NCBI GenBank assembly: GCA_043769645.1
Contig: JAYVJC010000009.1
Span: 1 to 29,403, forward strand
Direction: 5' to 3'
Length of the DNA stretch: 29,403 nucleotides
DNA from: JAYUDN01 sp043769645
GTDB lineage: Bacteria > Patescibacteriota > Gracilibacteria > BD1-5 > UBA2023
The translations under genes were made by a program, and so were the position numbers. The notes beneath the pieces are model-generated. The model had not been told where the DNA came from. It saw nothing but the letters and a program-made list of their open reading frames with translations, and searched no databases. Shown here one piece after another: positions 6,766-16,313 of the stretch. Each line of letters begins with the position of its first letter. Position 1 is the first letter of the stretch.

Positions 6766-6793
6766 TTGACTTCCTTCTATTTTTTCATATTAT
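6766..6793 (+). promoter_or_regulatory. Promoter of rpsU and tRNA-fMet
   Basis: TTGACT (6766-6771), a 16-bp spacer and TATTAT (6788-6793), 30 bp before the rpsU ATG. Just before it lie tandem AACTTGC/AACCTGC units (6734-6757). Confidence 0.7.
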
Positions 6794-6823
6794 CTGCCAA
6801 AATTTATAATTATTTTTACTCCT

Positions 6824-7024
6824 ATGATTTGTTACTCAGTCCGCAAGGAAGGTGAAACCAACGAAAAGCTCATTCTTCGATATAAGAAGTCATTTTTTCA
6901 GACTCGTACCGCAAACCGTCTCAAAAACGAACAGACCCACTCTCGAGACCTCTCCAAGAGAAAGACTCGTGAAATGGCGATTATCCGCTCGTACTACCGT
7001 GAGGTAGGGAAAAAAGCTATGTAA
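6824..7024 (+). CDS. rpsU: Ribosomal protein bS21
   Basis: bS21 sits on the small subunit platform near the 16S rRNA 3' end and helps initiation. The 66 residues begin MICYSVRKEGETNEKLILRYKK, matching the family pattern V-x-V-x-x-x-E-x-x-E-x-x-[IL]-x-R-[YF]-K-[KR], and continue into a very basic helical tail with SKRKTREMAIIRSYYRE. It has no TGA and ends with TAA. No Shine-Dalgarno sequence precedes it. It is followed by a small hairpin and then the initiator tRNA gene, probably in one transcript. A bS21 gene next to initiator tRNA joins two initiation components. Confidence 0.85.
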   Translation: MICYSVRKEGETNEKLILRYKKSFFQTRTANRLKNEQTHSRDLSKRKTREMAIIRSYYREVGKKAM

Positions 7025-7030
7025 TACCCT

Positions 7031-7050
7031 ATGACCTCTTCGGGGGTCAT
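7031..7050 (+). terminator. Hairpin between rpsU and tRNA-fMet
   Basis: ATGACCTC, loop TTCG, GGGGTCAT, then TTTCTAT. The stem is short and the U-tract weak, so it may be a partial terminator or an RNA-processing signal before the tRNA. Confidence 0.45.
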
Positions 7051-7056
7051 TTCTAT

Positions 7057-7131
7057 CGCGGAGTAGAGCAGTGGTAGCTCGCAAGGCTCATAACCTTGAG
7101 GTCGTGTGTTCGATTCACACCTCCGCAACCA
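7057..7131 (+). tRNA. Initiator tRNA-Met (CAU)
   Basis: The cloverleaf is complete. The acceptor strands are CGCGGAG and CTCCGCA, the D arm has GAGCAGTGGTAGCTC, the anticodon stem-loop is CAAGG-CTCATAA-CCTTG with anticodon CAT, the T arm is GTGTG-TTCGATT-CACAC, and ACCA is encoded at the 3' end. The C1-A72 mismatch marks it as the formyl-methionine initiator. The anticodon stem has AGG/CCT next to the loop in place of the classical GGG/CCC. Confidence 0.95.
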
Positions 7132-7148
7132 TCAGAAAATCAATAATA

Positions 7149-7181
7149 ATCCCCTTCTCGCGAGAGAGTGGATATTTTTTT
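7149..7181 (+). terminator. Terminator after tRNA-fMet
   Basis: An imperfect stem ATCCCCTTCTC / GAGAGAGTGGAT around GC, followed by A then TTTTTTT. It starts 17 bp after the tRNA and fits intrinsic termination. Confidence 0.65.
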
Positions 7182-7429
7182 AATATAAAAATCTAAAACT
7201 TGGAAGAATCTCTTATCCGAGAACTTCTCTTTCATTTTTATATTTACTTATTTTATTGAAAGTCTCAGAAAATGACGTAATCATTAAAAGTGCTTAAATC
7301 TACAAGATAAAAAGGCTATAAGAATATCTATTTTCTCCAACGTAGAGACAGATAAAAATATGAATACTGTATAATGAAAAACGTGAGAGAATTAAAAGGG
7401 CAAAGTGCAAAATATTTCCTGGGTGCTCA
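7182..7429. other. AT-rich gap between convergent units
   Basis: About 250 bp separate the tRNA terminator from the stop of gene A on the other strand. I see no convincing gene. A short plus-strand frame from 7374 only overlaps the 3' end of gene A. No clear terminator for gene A is visible; GAGAACTTCTC near 7219 is the only small inverted repeat. Confidence 0.4.
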
Positions 7430-9964
7430 CTATACTATAAAAGCATCAATCTGTTTTACTAGAAGGGCTTTTTCTTGGTCTACATTGATTCACTTCATCG
7501 AAAGTTTCGGTGCTACTACTGCCCAAATTGCTTTGCGAAAATCTGAAACTGAGTCATTTGAGGTAGTATCATGAATCCTCTCAAATTCATACATAATTTG
7601 TATTGATTCTCTTATTCATATAGAATAACTAAACTCTTGATCATCGGCTGACTGTGATTCTGCAGTCAAGCGGTGAAGTTCTCTCATTTTATGTACAAAC
7701 TTTAAATATCTACGTATTAATACTACTTCATTTTGAGCTTCCAGGGATCCTCAAAATTGATTAGGTAGAACTTGTCGAGGTGGCTGAGCGGCATTTAGAG
7801 CAAGCCAGTCATTGATAAAATCATCCTGTTTCATTTTTGATAAGCCCGTTTTTTTTGCATGCTTTGCCATGATAAGTCATTCTTCCCAGGAAAGTCACTT
7901 CCCGCCTGGAAGATCTAAGTCTGGATACCGATCCTTGTAGATGCGGGCACGACTTCTCATCTCTTGAGCGAGTGAATTAGTTCCAATATATGTACCGGGA
8001 TTCATGAAACCACAGATGATGACGGTAGGGTCGCAGTATATCTTTCCACGGATAGGGTCATTGATATATCGTGCCCCGGTGAGAAGCGGGTTCATAAGTT
8101 TAGCTACTTCTGGTGGATAGGCATTGATCTCATCTATACATATGATCCCTCCTGCAGTTTGCATTCACTTGATTAGCTCTGTCGATGCTCTATAGGTTCC
8201 GTCAGGTCAGATTTCATGGGTAAAGAGTATATCTCCTCGCGTTGCAGTTTTATTTCCTGACATTTCGAATATCTCTCTATTAGTAAGAGCCGCATAAAGC
8301 TCGAGTTTATAGTTTTTTCCTGCACCCGCATCACTTTCTCCGATGACAATACCTGCTCCTTCCCCTCTCGAGGTAAGTTGTATCTCCATGAGTTCTGAGA
8401 ATTCTTTGATCACGGATCGAGCTGTAGGTCCTATGACAGATCCAGAGTTTAGCAAAGGAAGTCTCTTCCTGGCAAGTATATTTTCTTTTGGAAGCTTCGC
8501 GAGGATACGAGCGAGATATCCGTATTTTTTGGCGTGCTCCGCAGCGTCTTTTTCTACATCGTTTGCATAAACGACTGGCATACTAGTATCATATTTGAGT
8601 ACATTGTATAACTCTCAAATTCCGTTTTTATGCATTGATTTTCGTACATACTTCATCATCTCACGAAAGTCTGCTTCTGGTACTCGGAGTGAGTAATGTG
8701 GGTCATATATCTGACGAGATGTTTGTCCATTTTCTACACCACCATGAGGATTGATACGTCAGAGAATTTCAGCATCTCCATGACTTTTTCCCTGTTCTTT
8801 TGCCTCGAAATATATATCTATCATACCATCTTTCGGTGGTTTCGTCTTGATTTCCCAGCGGAGTTTTTTCGGAGGCTCAGGGACAAATACCTTGAGCTTT
8901 ACCCCATCGCCTATATCGGCATATCCTCACTGAGTGATTGCGATACGCAAGTTGTTTTTCTTTCATTCAAATATTTTCTCCATTTCATTTAAGATTGCCT
9001 CTCTTTCTGCTTCAGAGCTAATTTTAGGGAGGATAGTCCTGATTTGAACAGGTATTCATCACTTCTCTATCTTTTCTACCCCATCAGCAGTATCCTGTAT
9101 CTTTACAGCTTCTTCTATACGTCATAAGAGTTCTCTCACGGATCGTATATATCATGATTGTTCTTTTTTCTTGAGTTCTTTCTCAGCCTCTTCTTTTGTC
9201 CCAAGCTCTGAGGATCTTTTAGATATTTCTCATTCGAGTTCTTTTTGTTTTGATTCTCGCAAGGAGGATGACATATTCTCCATGAGTCCTAGGAGTGCAG
9301 TATAGACAGGATCATTGTATATTGAAGCTATCTGAGATGAGAAGAGTATCTGGGCCAAAGCATGAGCAAGTCTATCGAGTCATTTTTCGAAACGAATGCC
9401 GAGCTCTGTATCAAGAGATTTTTGTAGTATTTCACGTTTCTGAGCTAGGTCATCTATCACTCTTACCAGCGTTCCCTCTTGCTGTCAGGTAGGTATCGCG
9501 ATATTTCTGCGCTTTTCTAGATGTACTTTTGCAGTTTCTCATAATTCTGTAATATCCTGTAGAGACACTACGCTAGATACGGAGTGTATAATCTCATCCA
9601 TAGTCTTCGTCCAATCTGTCATGAGTATACTTGTACGTTTATCAGTCATAGTTCACTCCAAGTATTTTCTGACGTTTTGGCTCAGGGAAGGAAAAATCAC
9701 AAGCTCTATCTCTGAGAGAGCGGGAACATCATCGATTGTGAGCTGAGCAAGCAAATCATATATACTTTTCCCTTGGATGATTCTCTGGAGAGTAGCATCG
9801 AGCTCTCCTCTCTCAGAACGAGAGAGAGTTACTGACTGTTGAGTAACTCGTGAAGCCGTCGCTGTCGTAAGGATCGCTGCGAGTGTCGCATTGAGTGCAT
9901 CTTGATCAGTCTGAGTGAGAGTCTGAGTTTCAGGCATATCCTGAGGAGTAGTAGGAGTAGACAT
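7430..9964 (-). CDS. Gene A: MoxR-type AAA+ ATPase with coiled-coil N-terminus
   Basis: This 844-residue protein is the last gene of the cluster. MoxR-family AAA+ ATPases (CbbQ, NirQ, GvpN) remodel protein complexes, usually with a vWA partner. The ATPase core runs from about residue 525 to 720: Walker A GESDAGAGKN (542-551, with Asn where Thr/Ser is usual), Walker B GGIICIDEIN (Asp611, Glu612), sensor Asn655 in GFMNPGTYIG, and candidate arginine fingers in QEMRSRAR (670-674). GMQTAGGIICIDEINAY with a following PPEVAKLMNPLL is a strong match to the CbbQ/GvpN type. Residues 1-300 are helical, with a charged coiled coil near 225-265 (KQKELEGEISKRSSE). A beta-rich region at 325-400 precedes the core. 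It starts 28 bp after gene B, which supplies the vWA domain. Confidence 0.85.
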
Positions 9965-9992
9965 AGAGGATAAATAAATAAATGTATATTTT

Positions 9993-12119
9993 TTAGCGTT
10001 TTCGGAGTTCTTTTATAAGTCGTCTTTTGAATTGATTGGCCATTTTTTTCGGAAGTTCTTTGACATCGGGAACCACTACCGTATCCTTATATCCAAAGTA
10101 ATATTTCAGATCATTTGACTTGTGCTCTGGTCAAAGATAGTAGGCAGTGATAGGATATTCCTTATTCAGTCATGATACGTAGTTCAGAAGTGCCGTTCCA
10201 GAGAGCCCCTGTCAAGGAGAAGGTGCACCATCACCAATAAATGTGATACTTCATGTCCTTCCTCTTCCATCGGGACTCTGGAGAAAGGTATCTAGTTCAC
10301 GTTTCGTAAGCTCAAGGGGAAGAGAAATATTTGTTCACGCTCCTTGATTCATCGCAGAACTAATGATACGAGCAGGCGCTCCATGAGTTTTTTTAGGATT
10401 TTTGGCACCTTTAAGTTTCCCTCATACAGATCATTCCCATGTCATCACCATCTCATTTTTTTCTGAAAAAAATATAATACACGTAGGAACTCAGAAATGT
10501 CAGAGTACTTCTGCACGGACTATAGCAGCTTGAAGAGCTGGATCGATGAGTTTATCCATATACATACTTCAACTCTTATCAATAATGATAACTTCACAGA
10601 GACGCATCACTGGGTCAATCTCTTCGAGTATCGTCCGTTCAAATATACGAGTATCTCATCTTATTCTCCAGTCGATGAGCTTGGATCCATCAAGCTCTCC
10701 CGTACGATATCATCCCTCAGTATTTGCGACTTCATCTTTTGGAAGTATGGATTCGAGCTCTTTTATAAGTCTACGTATCTGTGGCTGTACAGATACTTCT
10801 ATGCGCTTATATAATTCATAGTTTTTTATATCATTGGGATTATTGGGATCAAATCCTTGTTCTTCCATTTTTTCATTTTCTTCCTTTTCTTTTCGCTCAG
10901 CATCCTCGACAATATGGTCATCTTGCTCTACGGGGGTAGCATCTGTACGAATCCATTTATTCCCATCCCATATCTCACTCCAAGCATGCCCTGTACTATT
11001 GGAAATATGAGATTTTTTATTCTTGGTTTTTGGGACGTGTCATCCACACATTCGAGCTGGTACACCGAGCATACGAGCAATACCCACAAACAGTGCATTC
11101 GCACTGAAACACTCAAGAACCTGTGACTCATCGAGGTTATAAAAGTAGTCATTTGTCGTAGAAGTACGATGGATATGAGCCTGATATTCGACATTATATT
11201 TTTTCGAGGTCTTGATATAGTCACATAGTGCAATTGCGACATCAAATTTTGATTTTCTAACTTTTTGCAGTTCCGATATCACTTCATTTGTCTTATACGT
11301 AAGTCACTTTCATCCGATAATATACTTACTATCTTCATGTATAGGTCATATGTCCTTGAAGGTCTGCTGGGTAACGAATTCGAAATCAATCTGCGTAACC
11401 TGATTTGTCTTGACGGCTATACATCCATTTTGGTCCTCTATGAGGGCTCCAGCAACCTGCCATGTACTCATATCAATCTGACAACCTCGAGGAAGGGGGA
11501 GACTCATAGTACCAGGACCCGCAACTCAATAAAATCGATGTCTCTTCCCATGCGGAGAAAGTGTAGGATTATACACAATATAGTTCTCTCGTGTCGACCA
11601 AAGCATCGAAAGTGGATCATAATACGAGTCCACAGTCGAGTAATAATATCCATCAAGAGGTGGCTCTATCTGCCAGTACCCATCGGCTGTCTCTTTTGAC
11701 TCGATATTTTTCTTCATATCTTGGGGGATATACTCTTTCTGCCTTTGCGGTGGAAGCTGATTGGTATTATTTTGCATATTCCCTCCTGGCTGATTGGGGA
11801 GTTTTGGAGAGACATTCGGAGGTCATGCTGGTGGTGTCTTTGGAGCCTTCTGTGGTTTTTTCGGAGGGGTATTCGGAGTCGGATGTGGAGTTGCAGGCTG
11901 CACTCTGTTGATACGACTAGGATCAAAGAATACAAACTCTACAAGTGAACGTACATCATGCATCACACTATCTCCAGTCTTCACTGGTATCTGTCCTGGC
12001 TTGCCACTCTGATCGAGTACATCGAGCTTTTCTCTATCACGAAAATGAACCCATGCTCTCGCACGGGCTAATCTTCACTCAGTTTCTATCGGGTATGGAT
12101 CTGGATATTTGTTTGCCAT
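9993..12119 (-). CDS. Gene B: transglutaminase-like plus vWA domain protein
   Basis: A 708-residue protein with two catalytic or binding modules. The N-terminal 110 residues include a Pro/Lys-rich linker. The transglutaminase-like domain has Cys337 in LECFSANALFVGIARMLGVP, His378 in TGHAWSEIWDG and Asp393 in RTDATP, the full papain-like triad. The vWA domain starts near 508 with EVIIIDKSGSM. MIDAS residues are Asp514, Ser516 and Ser518 (the intervening Gly is TGA), a Thr in GTNISLPL and the Asp of FIGDGAP. Between them is a charged helical stretch of about 80 residues. No signal peptide or membrane helix is seen, so it is probably cytoplasmic. MoxR genes commonly pair with vWA and transglutaminase genes; here the last two are one protein beside gene A. 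The transglutaminase could crosslink or cleave; the sequence does not say which. Confidence 0.88.
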
Positions 12120-12131
12120 TTGTACTTATAT

Positions 12132-13526
12132 TTATCTCCCTAGCAATCTCTTCCATAATGGCTTAACTGTAACTTTCTGGGCTGTTTCAGGGTCAGTCTT
12201 TATGGGAACTGCTGCAGGAGCTGGAGCCGGAGGAGTGACAACTGCTACACCTTCTTCTGGTTGACTCTTGGCAGGTAAAACTGGAGATGCTGGCACAACT
12301 TGTGCCGGAACTGTCAGGGTCCCAGGTACAGCTGGAGTGAGATCTCTTGCATCAGTAGGAACTGTTGTATCTGCTGGAATTACCGGAGACTCAGGAGATC
12401 ATAGAACTTCAATTTTTGAAGTAATTTTATCTCATATATCAGCTGTAGTTGGTAGAGAACTCGGAGTAGGTCAAACTGGTACTGGAGTAACAGGAACAGG
12501 GAGATCCGGTGATAATCCAGGGGTAGCTGTATCAGGCACTTCACTGGAAGGAGGTGGAGCGATCGTCGAAGTATCAGGAGCGAGTATATCGGTCACTCAA
12601 CTTGGAGCTTCTGCGGGAGTTTCCAAGAGTTTTCCACTTTCATCATAGGATTCTATGAGTACATTGGTAGTGGCATCATACTTCCCTCATCAGTGTACGC
12701 GAGGAGTACCGTCAACTTCTACAGTGATACGGGTGTAGCCTTTTACTATTCCACCAGGCACATATCATATAGGTATTCCATGAGCATCGTATACTTCTGC
12801 GACCATTGGACTATAACTTGTAGTCACATTATGATCGAGGTCAGTACCGTCTGTATAATATGTAATTATGAGGGGAGTGGATTCACTGACCTTTCCTGAT
12901 ATTTCTATACGCTCTTTTAGGAGTTCATATACCATCATCGCAATCGTAGGATCTACCATGTTTACTACTCCAGGTGACCACTTCGTGAGGTCATCTATCT
13001 TCATAGTAGCAATCGTCAATGACTTCATAACATCCCCATCGAATGTAAATCGAGGGTCCGTCTTAGCTCGCTCTACGATGATCTCCTCAGGGTTCTTATC
13101 AGGCTCTTCGGATACGAGTTCTGCTGGAGTCTCTTCTGATTCGACGATCACCCCAGGTGCAGAAGAGGTTTCATCTATTTCTCCAGGTACAGGAGCTGGA
13201 GTGTCATTTGGAATTCAAGGGGTACCAGGAGGAGAGACGGATGTTCTTTTTCGAAATCGTATAAGTGCTCATCCCGTAATAGCGAGTAACAGAGCTCCTC
13301 ATACAAGAGGTTTCCATGTAATACCATCATCATTTGATACTTCACATACTTCATCTTTTTGTCACTTATATTCACCCACTTTTAGGTCTTTACAGAGCTC
13401 TAAAAGCCTAGATTTTATTTGCTCCTGAGTCATAGTTGTTGTACTTTGCGAGGCGAGAGCGGAAGCACTCGCTGTGAGAGCAGCAGTAAGTGCAACACTT
13501 GATAATGTCGATAAATGTGATTTCAT
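12132..13526 (-). CDS. Gene C: Sec-exported, membrane-anchored Pro/Thr-rich protein
   Basis: I do not recognise a family for this 464-residue protein. Residues 1-26 look like a signal peptide, with the possible cleavage site ASALA. A short domain follows with two cysteines (Cys45, Cys61) that could form a disulfide. A hydrophobic helix at 74-89 (LVGGALLLAITGGALI) is followed directly by RFRKR, which predicts an N-out, C-in topology after signal cleavage. The remaining 370 residues alternate Pro/Glu/Thr/Val-rich linkers with one ordered region (about 135-270, containing a YYTDGTDLDHN segment) and end in a basic tail, VKPLWKRLLGR. If the topology is right, a long flexible arm faces the cytoplasm, where the MoxR and vWA proteins act. 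It ends 12 bp before gene B. Confidence 0.72.
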
Positions 13527-13565
13527 ATCGTAATTATTATGGATAAATTTTAACTTTTAAATTAA

Positions 13566-14156
13566 CTATTTGACTCTTTGTCTTTTCAGCATTGTTCTCA
13601 CTTCTGCCACATGAGCTTTTTCAGCATTATTCAATCACCAAGAAAATAGTCTCGATGCTGATCTCTCAAAATCCACCTCAGTCCCATCAATCTTTATCGT
13701 CAGATCCTTATCTTTATTCTCATAATTTCCATCATTATTTTTTGAGTATCAATTCTTTTTTAGATAAGTATCAGCTTGTTTTAGTTTTTCATCATAAAAC
13801 TCTTGTGGTGATTTAGGAGGAACAGGAGCAGGAGTTGTTGGAGGAACAGGAGCAGGAGTTGAGCCACTTATACTAAGTGTCTCACCGATTTGAGCTTTAT
13901 CGGTTACATCATACTTCGCATTTTTCGTACGACCTACAAATGGAACATGGTTCCCGACTTCTTTTGCCAAATCCATGATTGCTTTTCTATTTACAGCATC
14001 CAGAGCACGGAACTCATTTTCAAGATCTTTCACTCACTTGGAAGCATTCTCTGCATCAACCGCTCGCATAAGAGCATGTGTAATACCTTCGCCCTTTTTT
14101 ATCTTCACTTCGCCCTTCTCAATAGCTTGACGAGCACTATTAATATCAAATGTCAT
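13566..14156 (-). CDS. Gene D: hypothetical, 196 aa, with a Pro-repeat hinge
   Basis: I do not recognise this protein. Residues 1-95 form a compact-looking part that starts with SARQAIEKGEVKIKKGEGIT and contains YDVTDKAQIGETLSIS, loosely like a LysM-style K-G-E/I-G-E-T-L pattern, but I cannot call it LysM. A hinge of two near-identical units, TPAPVPP-T-TPAPVPP (two 18-bp DNA repeats at about 13826-13863), leads to a C-terminal part of about 80 residues that begins with FYDEKLKQADTYLKK. No signal peptide or membrane helix is seen. Gene D has its own near-consensus promoter and opens the transcription unit D-C-B-A. Three TGA codons are read as Gly. Confidence 0.7.
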
Positions 14157-14180
14157 AAATAAATAGTTAGGAACATGTAC

Positions 14181-14209
14181 ATATTACTATAAACATAACA
14201 AAATGTCAA
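14181..14209 (-). promoter_or_regulatory. Promoter of genes D-C-B-A
   Basis: On the minus strand: TTGACA (14204-14209), a 17-bp spacer and TAATAT (14181-14186), 25 bp before the gene D start. This is the best-matching promoter in the cluster. Confidence 0.75.
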
Positions 14210-14259
14210 AAAGTAATATTGACTTTATAATTAAATATATATTAATATCTGATTTAGAA

Positions 14260-16194
14260 CTATTTTTTTCCGAAAAGTATACTGAGAAGATTGGTCCTCT
14301 TAGAAAAAACCGGAAGAAAAAGAACGCAGATAGTCAGCACTGCAGCGAATCATGGAGATTTTTTTGCAAATCATCCCAGTGCATCAGCAGCTCAACCAGC
14401 GAGCTGTCATATTTTTTTAAGAGCAGCCTCGACACCGAAGTGCTCTTCCATGATTTGCTGTACATCTTTTGGTATTTTTTCGAAGATACTTTCTCATTGC
14501 ACGATTTTTGCGAGATTTTCCATATTAATAAGTGATCCTGTCAGCGCACCGGATCACTCAGGATCCCCTCCAGCAATGAGAAAAAATGAAGTATACGCTC
14601 ATACTTTCTCTATAGCTGTCATCTGAGTAAAGTCAGTCTTTCCTCCAGTGAGTATATATGATTTCAGTACGTCTCCTATATTCATCCCTCATTTTTCGAC
14701 GATTGCTTGCATCACGCTACCATTTCCGAAGTTGAGTGAGGTATCAGATACGAGTTTTTTCTGGAATGCCAGACCGAAAGTTCTAATATTTTCTATCTGT
14801 AATTTTTCTTCTGGGGTCAGTCTGGAATCTTGGAGTAGCGTCGTGAGATCTCCTTCCTTGAGAAATCCTCATTTTCTATCTCAAAACAGTACTTTGATAA
14901 CCTTCTTTGAGATATTGAGTCACTCTGCTTGAGCTACAAGCTCGCCTGAAACTTCACCAGAATCATCTACTTTTATAAAGGAGGTTGCGAGCTCTTCGGT
15001 CGTACCAGCAAGGTCTGTAATATCTATCTTTTTCATCGTGGCAAGCGTTCGGATTCCAGGTCCGATCGAACCGATAATCTCATACAGTGTAGCATCTTCG
15101 ATCTTCTTACCAGGATTTGCTTTCGTAAAGGATGATACGATCATCGAGTGGAGACTGTGGCTCTCATCGATTATCGGTTTTGTAAAAGTAAGAAGCGCTA
15201 CATCTGTCACGTCATTCCCTGCACCGATTTTTTTACGAAGTAGAGCGGTATTTCAGATATTCCCTTTCATATCTCTATATTTAAGAGTTTTCATAGAAGC
15301 GAGAGGGTATATGCTTGCAATATGTCACTTTTTTGCATCATCATTTGCTATTTCTGAGAGGATTAAAGATGCGACACCATAATTTTTATCAAGTTTTCTG
15401 GAAACATCTTCATTTCCTGTATCCGTCTGTGTTCTCGAAGTTTGAGGTTTGAGACCAGCCAGTCTCATCTCCTCTGGAGTTAATCATTTTGCTATATCAA
15501 CCCCCATAGCCTTTGCCAGAAATCCATAAAACCAGAGTTTTATCCCTGCAAAAAAACCATCGAATCATCCAGATTTTTTCTCAAAGAGGGCTTCCTTGAA
15601 GTCACTCACTATATTCCCCTCAGTAAATCCGAAAAATTCTGCGATTTTTCCAAGAGGGTTTTTTTTGAGTTTTTGTACTTCTTTCGAGAGTTCATGAGCT
15701 CCCTCATCAAATACCTGAGCAACTCAGCCTGTGACATTTCTAATCGGATCCGTCGCCATGACAGCTCCGGTACTTGTCAGGGCAATTGCGGGAAGAGTGG
15801 TATTGTTTCTCTCTACATCTTTTTGAAGATCAGCAAGTCGTGTTTCCATCTCGACCAGGGCAGTATTATATGCTTTTTGTTTATCTGATTCGGTATTATG
15901 TTTTCGGAGTACTTTGATGGTCTCATCAAGCTTTTGTCGCATAGCGACATTCGATCGGAGCTCATCATCATTCCGGATTCTAGCAAGCATCTGTATCGCA
16001 GAGTCGTACTCTTCCTTCATCTTGATATAATCTCCATCCGCAAAAATGCCTGACTTTCCCATACTGGGAACCGCAGTATCAAACTTGGTCCAGCCATCTT
16101 CGAGGGTAGCGCGGAAGTTCCGAAGCAGCGTATCGGAAGGAGCTGAAGCAGGTGATGCAGGTAGAGTAGTACGAAGAACCTCTGGTGTAGTCAT
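14260..16194 (-). CDS. Gene E: large unknown protein with hydrophobic segments, 644 aa
   Basis: I do not recognise a family. Residues 1-150 are helical and charged, with coiled-coil character at 60-135 (EMETRLADLQKDVERN). A hydrophobic, glycine/aromatic segment lies at about 207-228 (GGFDGFFAGIKLWFYGFLAK), long enough to enter or cross the membrane. A predicted globular middle of about 350 residues follows, rich in Lys/Asp/Glu. The C-terminus carries a second hydrophobic helix (about 615-633, AAVLTICVLFLPVF) and a short basic tail. There is no N-terminal signal peptide. The frame contains more than ten TGA-Gly codons. It has its own promoter after the terminator of gene F, and ends 103 bp before gene D. 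Confidence 0.72.
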
Positions 16195-16211
16195 AAGAAA
16201 TATTTTAGATT

Positions 16212-16238
16212 ATTATACTTTATTTTTAAAATATGCAA
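16212..16238 (-). promoter_or_regulatory. Promoter of gene E
   Basis: On the minus strand: TTGCAT (16233-16238), a 15-bp spacer and a perfect TATAAT (16212-16217), 17 bp before the ATG at 16192-16194. The spacer is short and the leader of the mRNA would be very short or absent, so initiation may be almost leaderless. Confidence 0.5.
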
Positions 16239-16288
16239 GGTACATATTTCTTGTATCCAGTCTACCATATGGATGGTGAAAAGGCAAA

Positions 16289-16312
16289 AGAAAAACTCCT
16301 GTATTTCAGGAG
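16289..16312 (-). terminator. Intrinsic terminator after gene F
   Basis: Read on the minus strand: CTCCTG, loop AAATA, CAGGAG, then TTTTTCTTTT. It starts immediately after the gene F stop codon (16314-16316) and separates H-G-F from E. Confidence 0.75.
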
Positions 16313-16313
16313 A

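Noticed and set aside
6147..6855. Short open frames on both strands between mnmA and rpsU
   Set aside because: They are made of the palindromic repeat elements and share no protein pattern.
7374..7574. Plus-strand frame of 66 codons after the tRNA
   Set aside because: It overlaps the 3' end of gene A on the other strand and has no conserved features.
7430..9964. Gas-vesicle protein GvpN
   Set aside because: The ATPase core resembles GvpN and CbbQ, but no gvpA or other gas-vesicle gene is nearby and the protein is more than twice as long.
12268..12648. A Gly/Ser/Thr/Val-rich plus-strand frame that looks like a repetitive surface protein
   Set aside because: It is the complement of the Pro/Thr-rich arm of gene C and has no start context.
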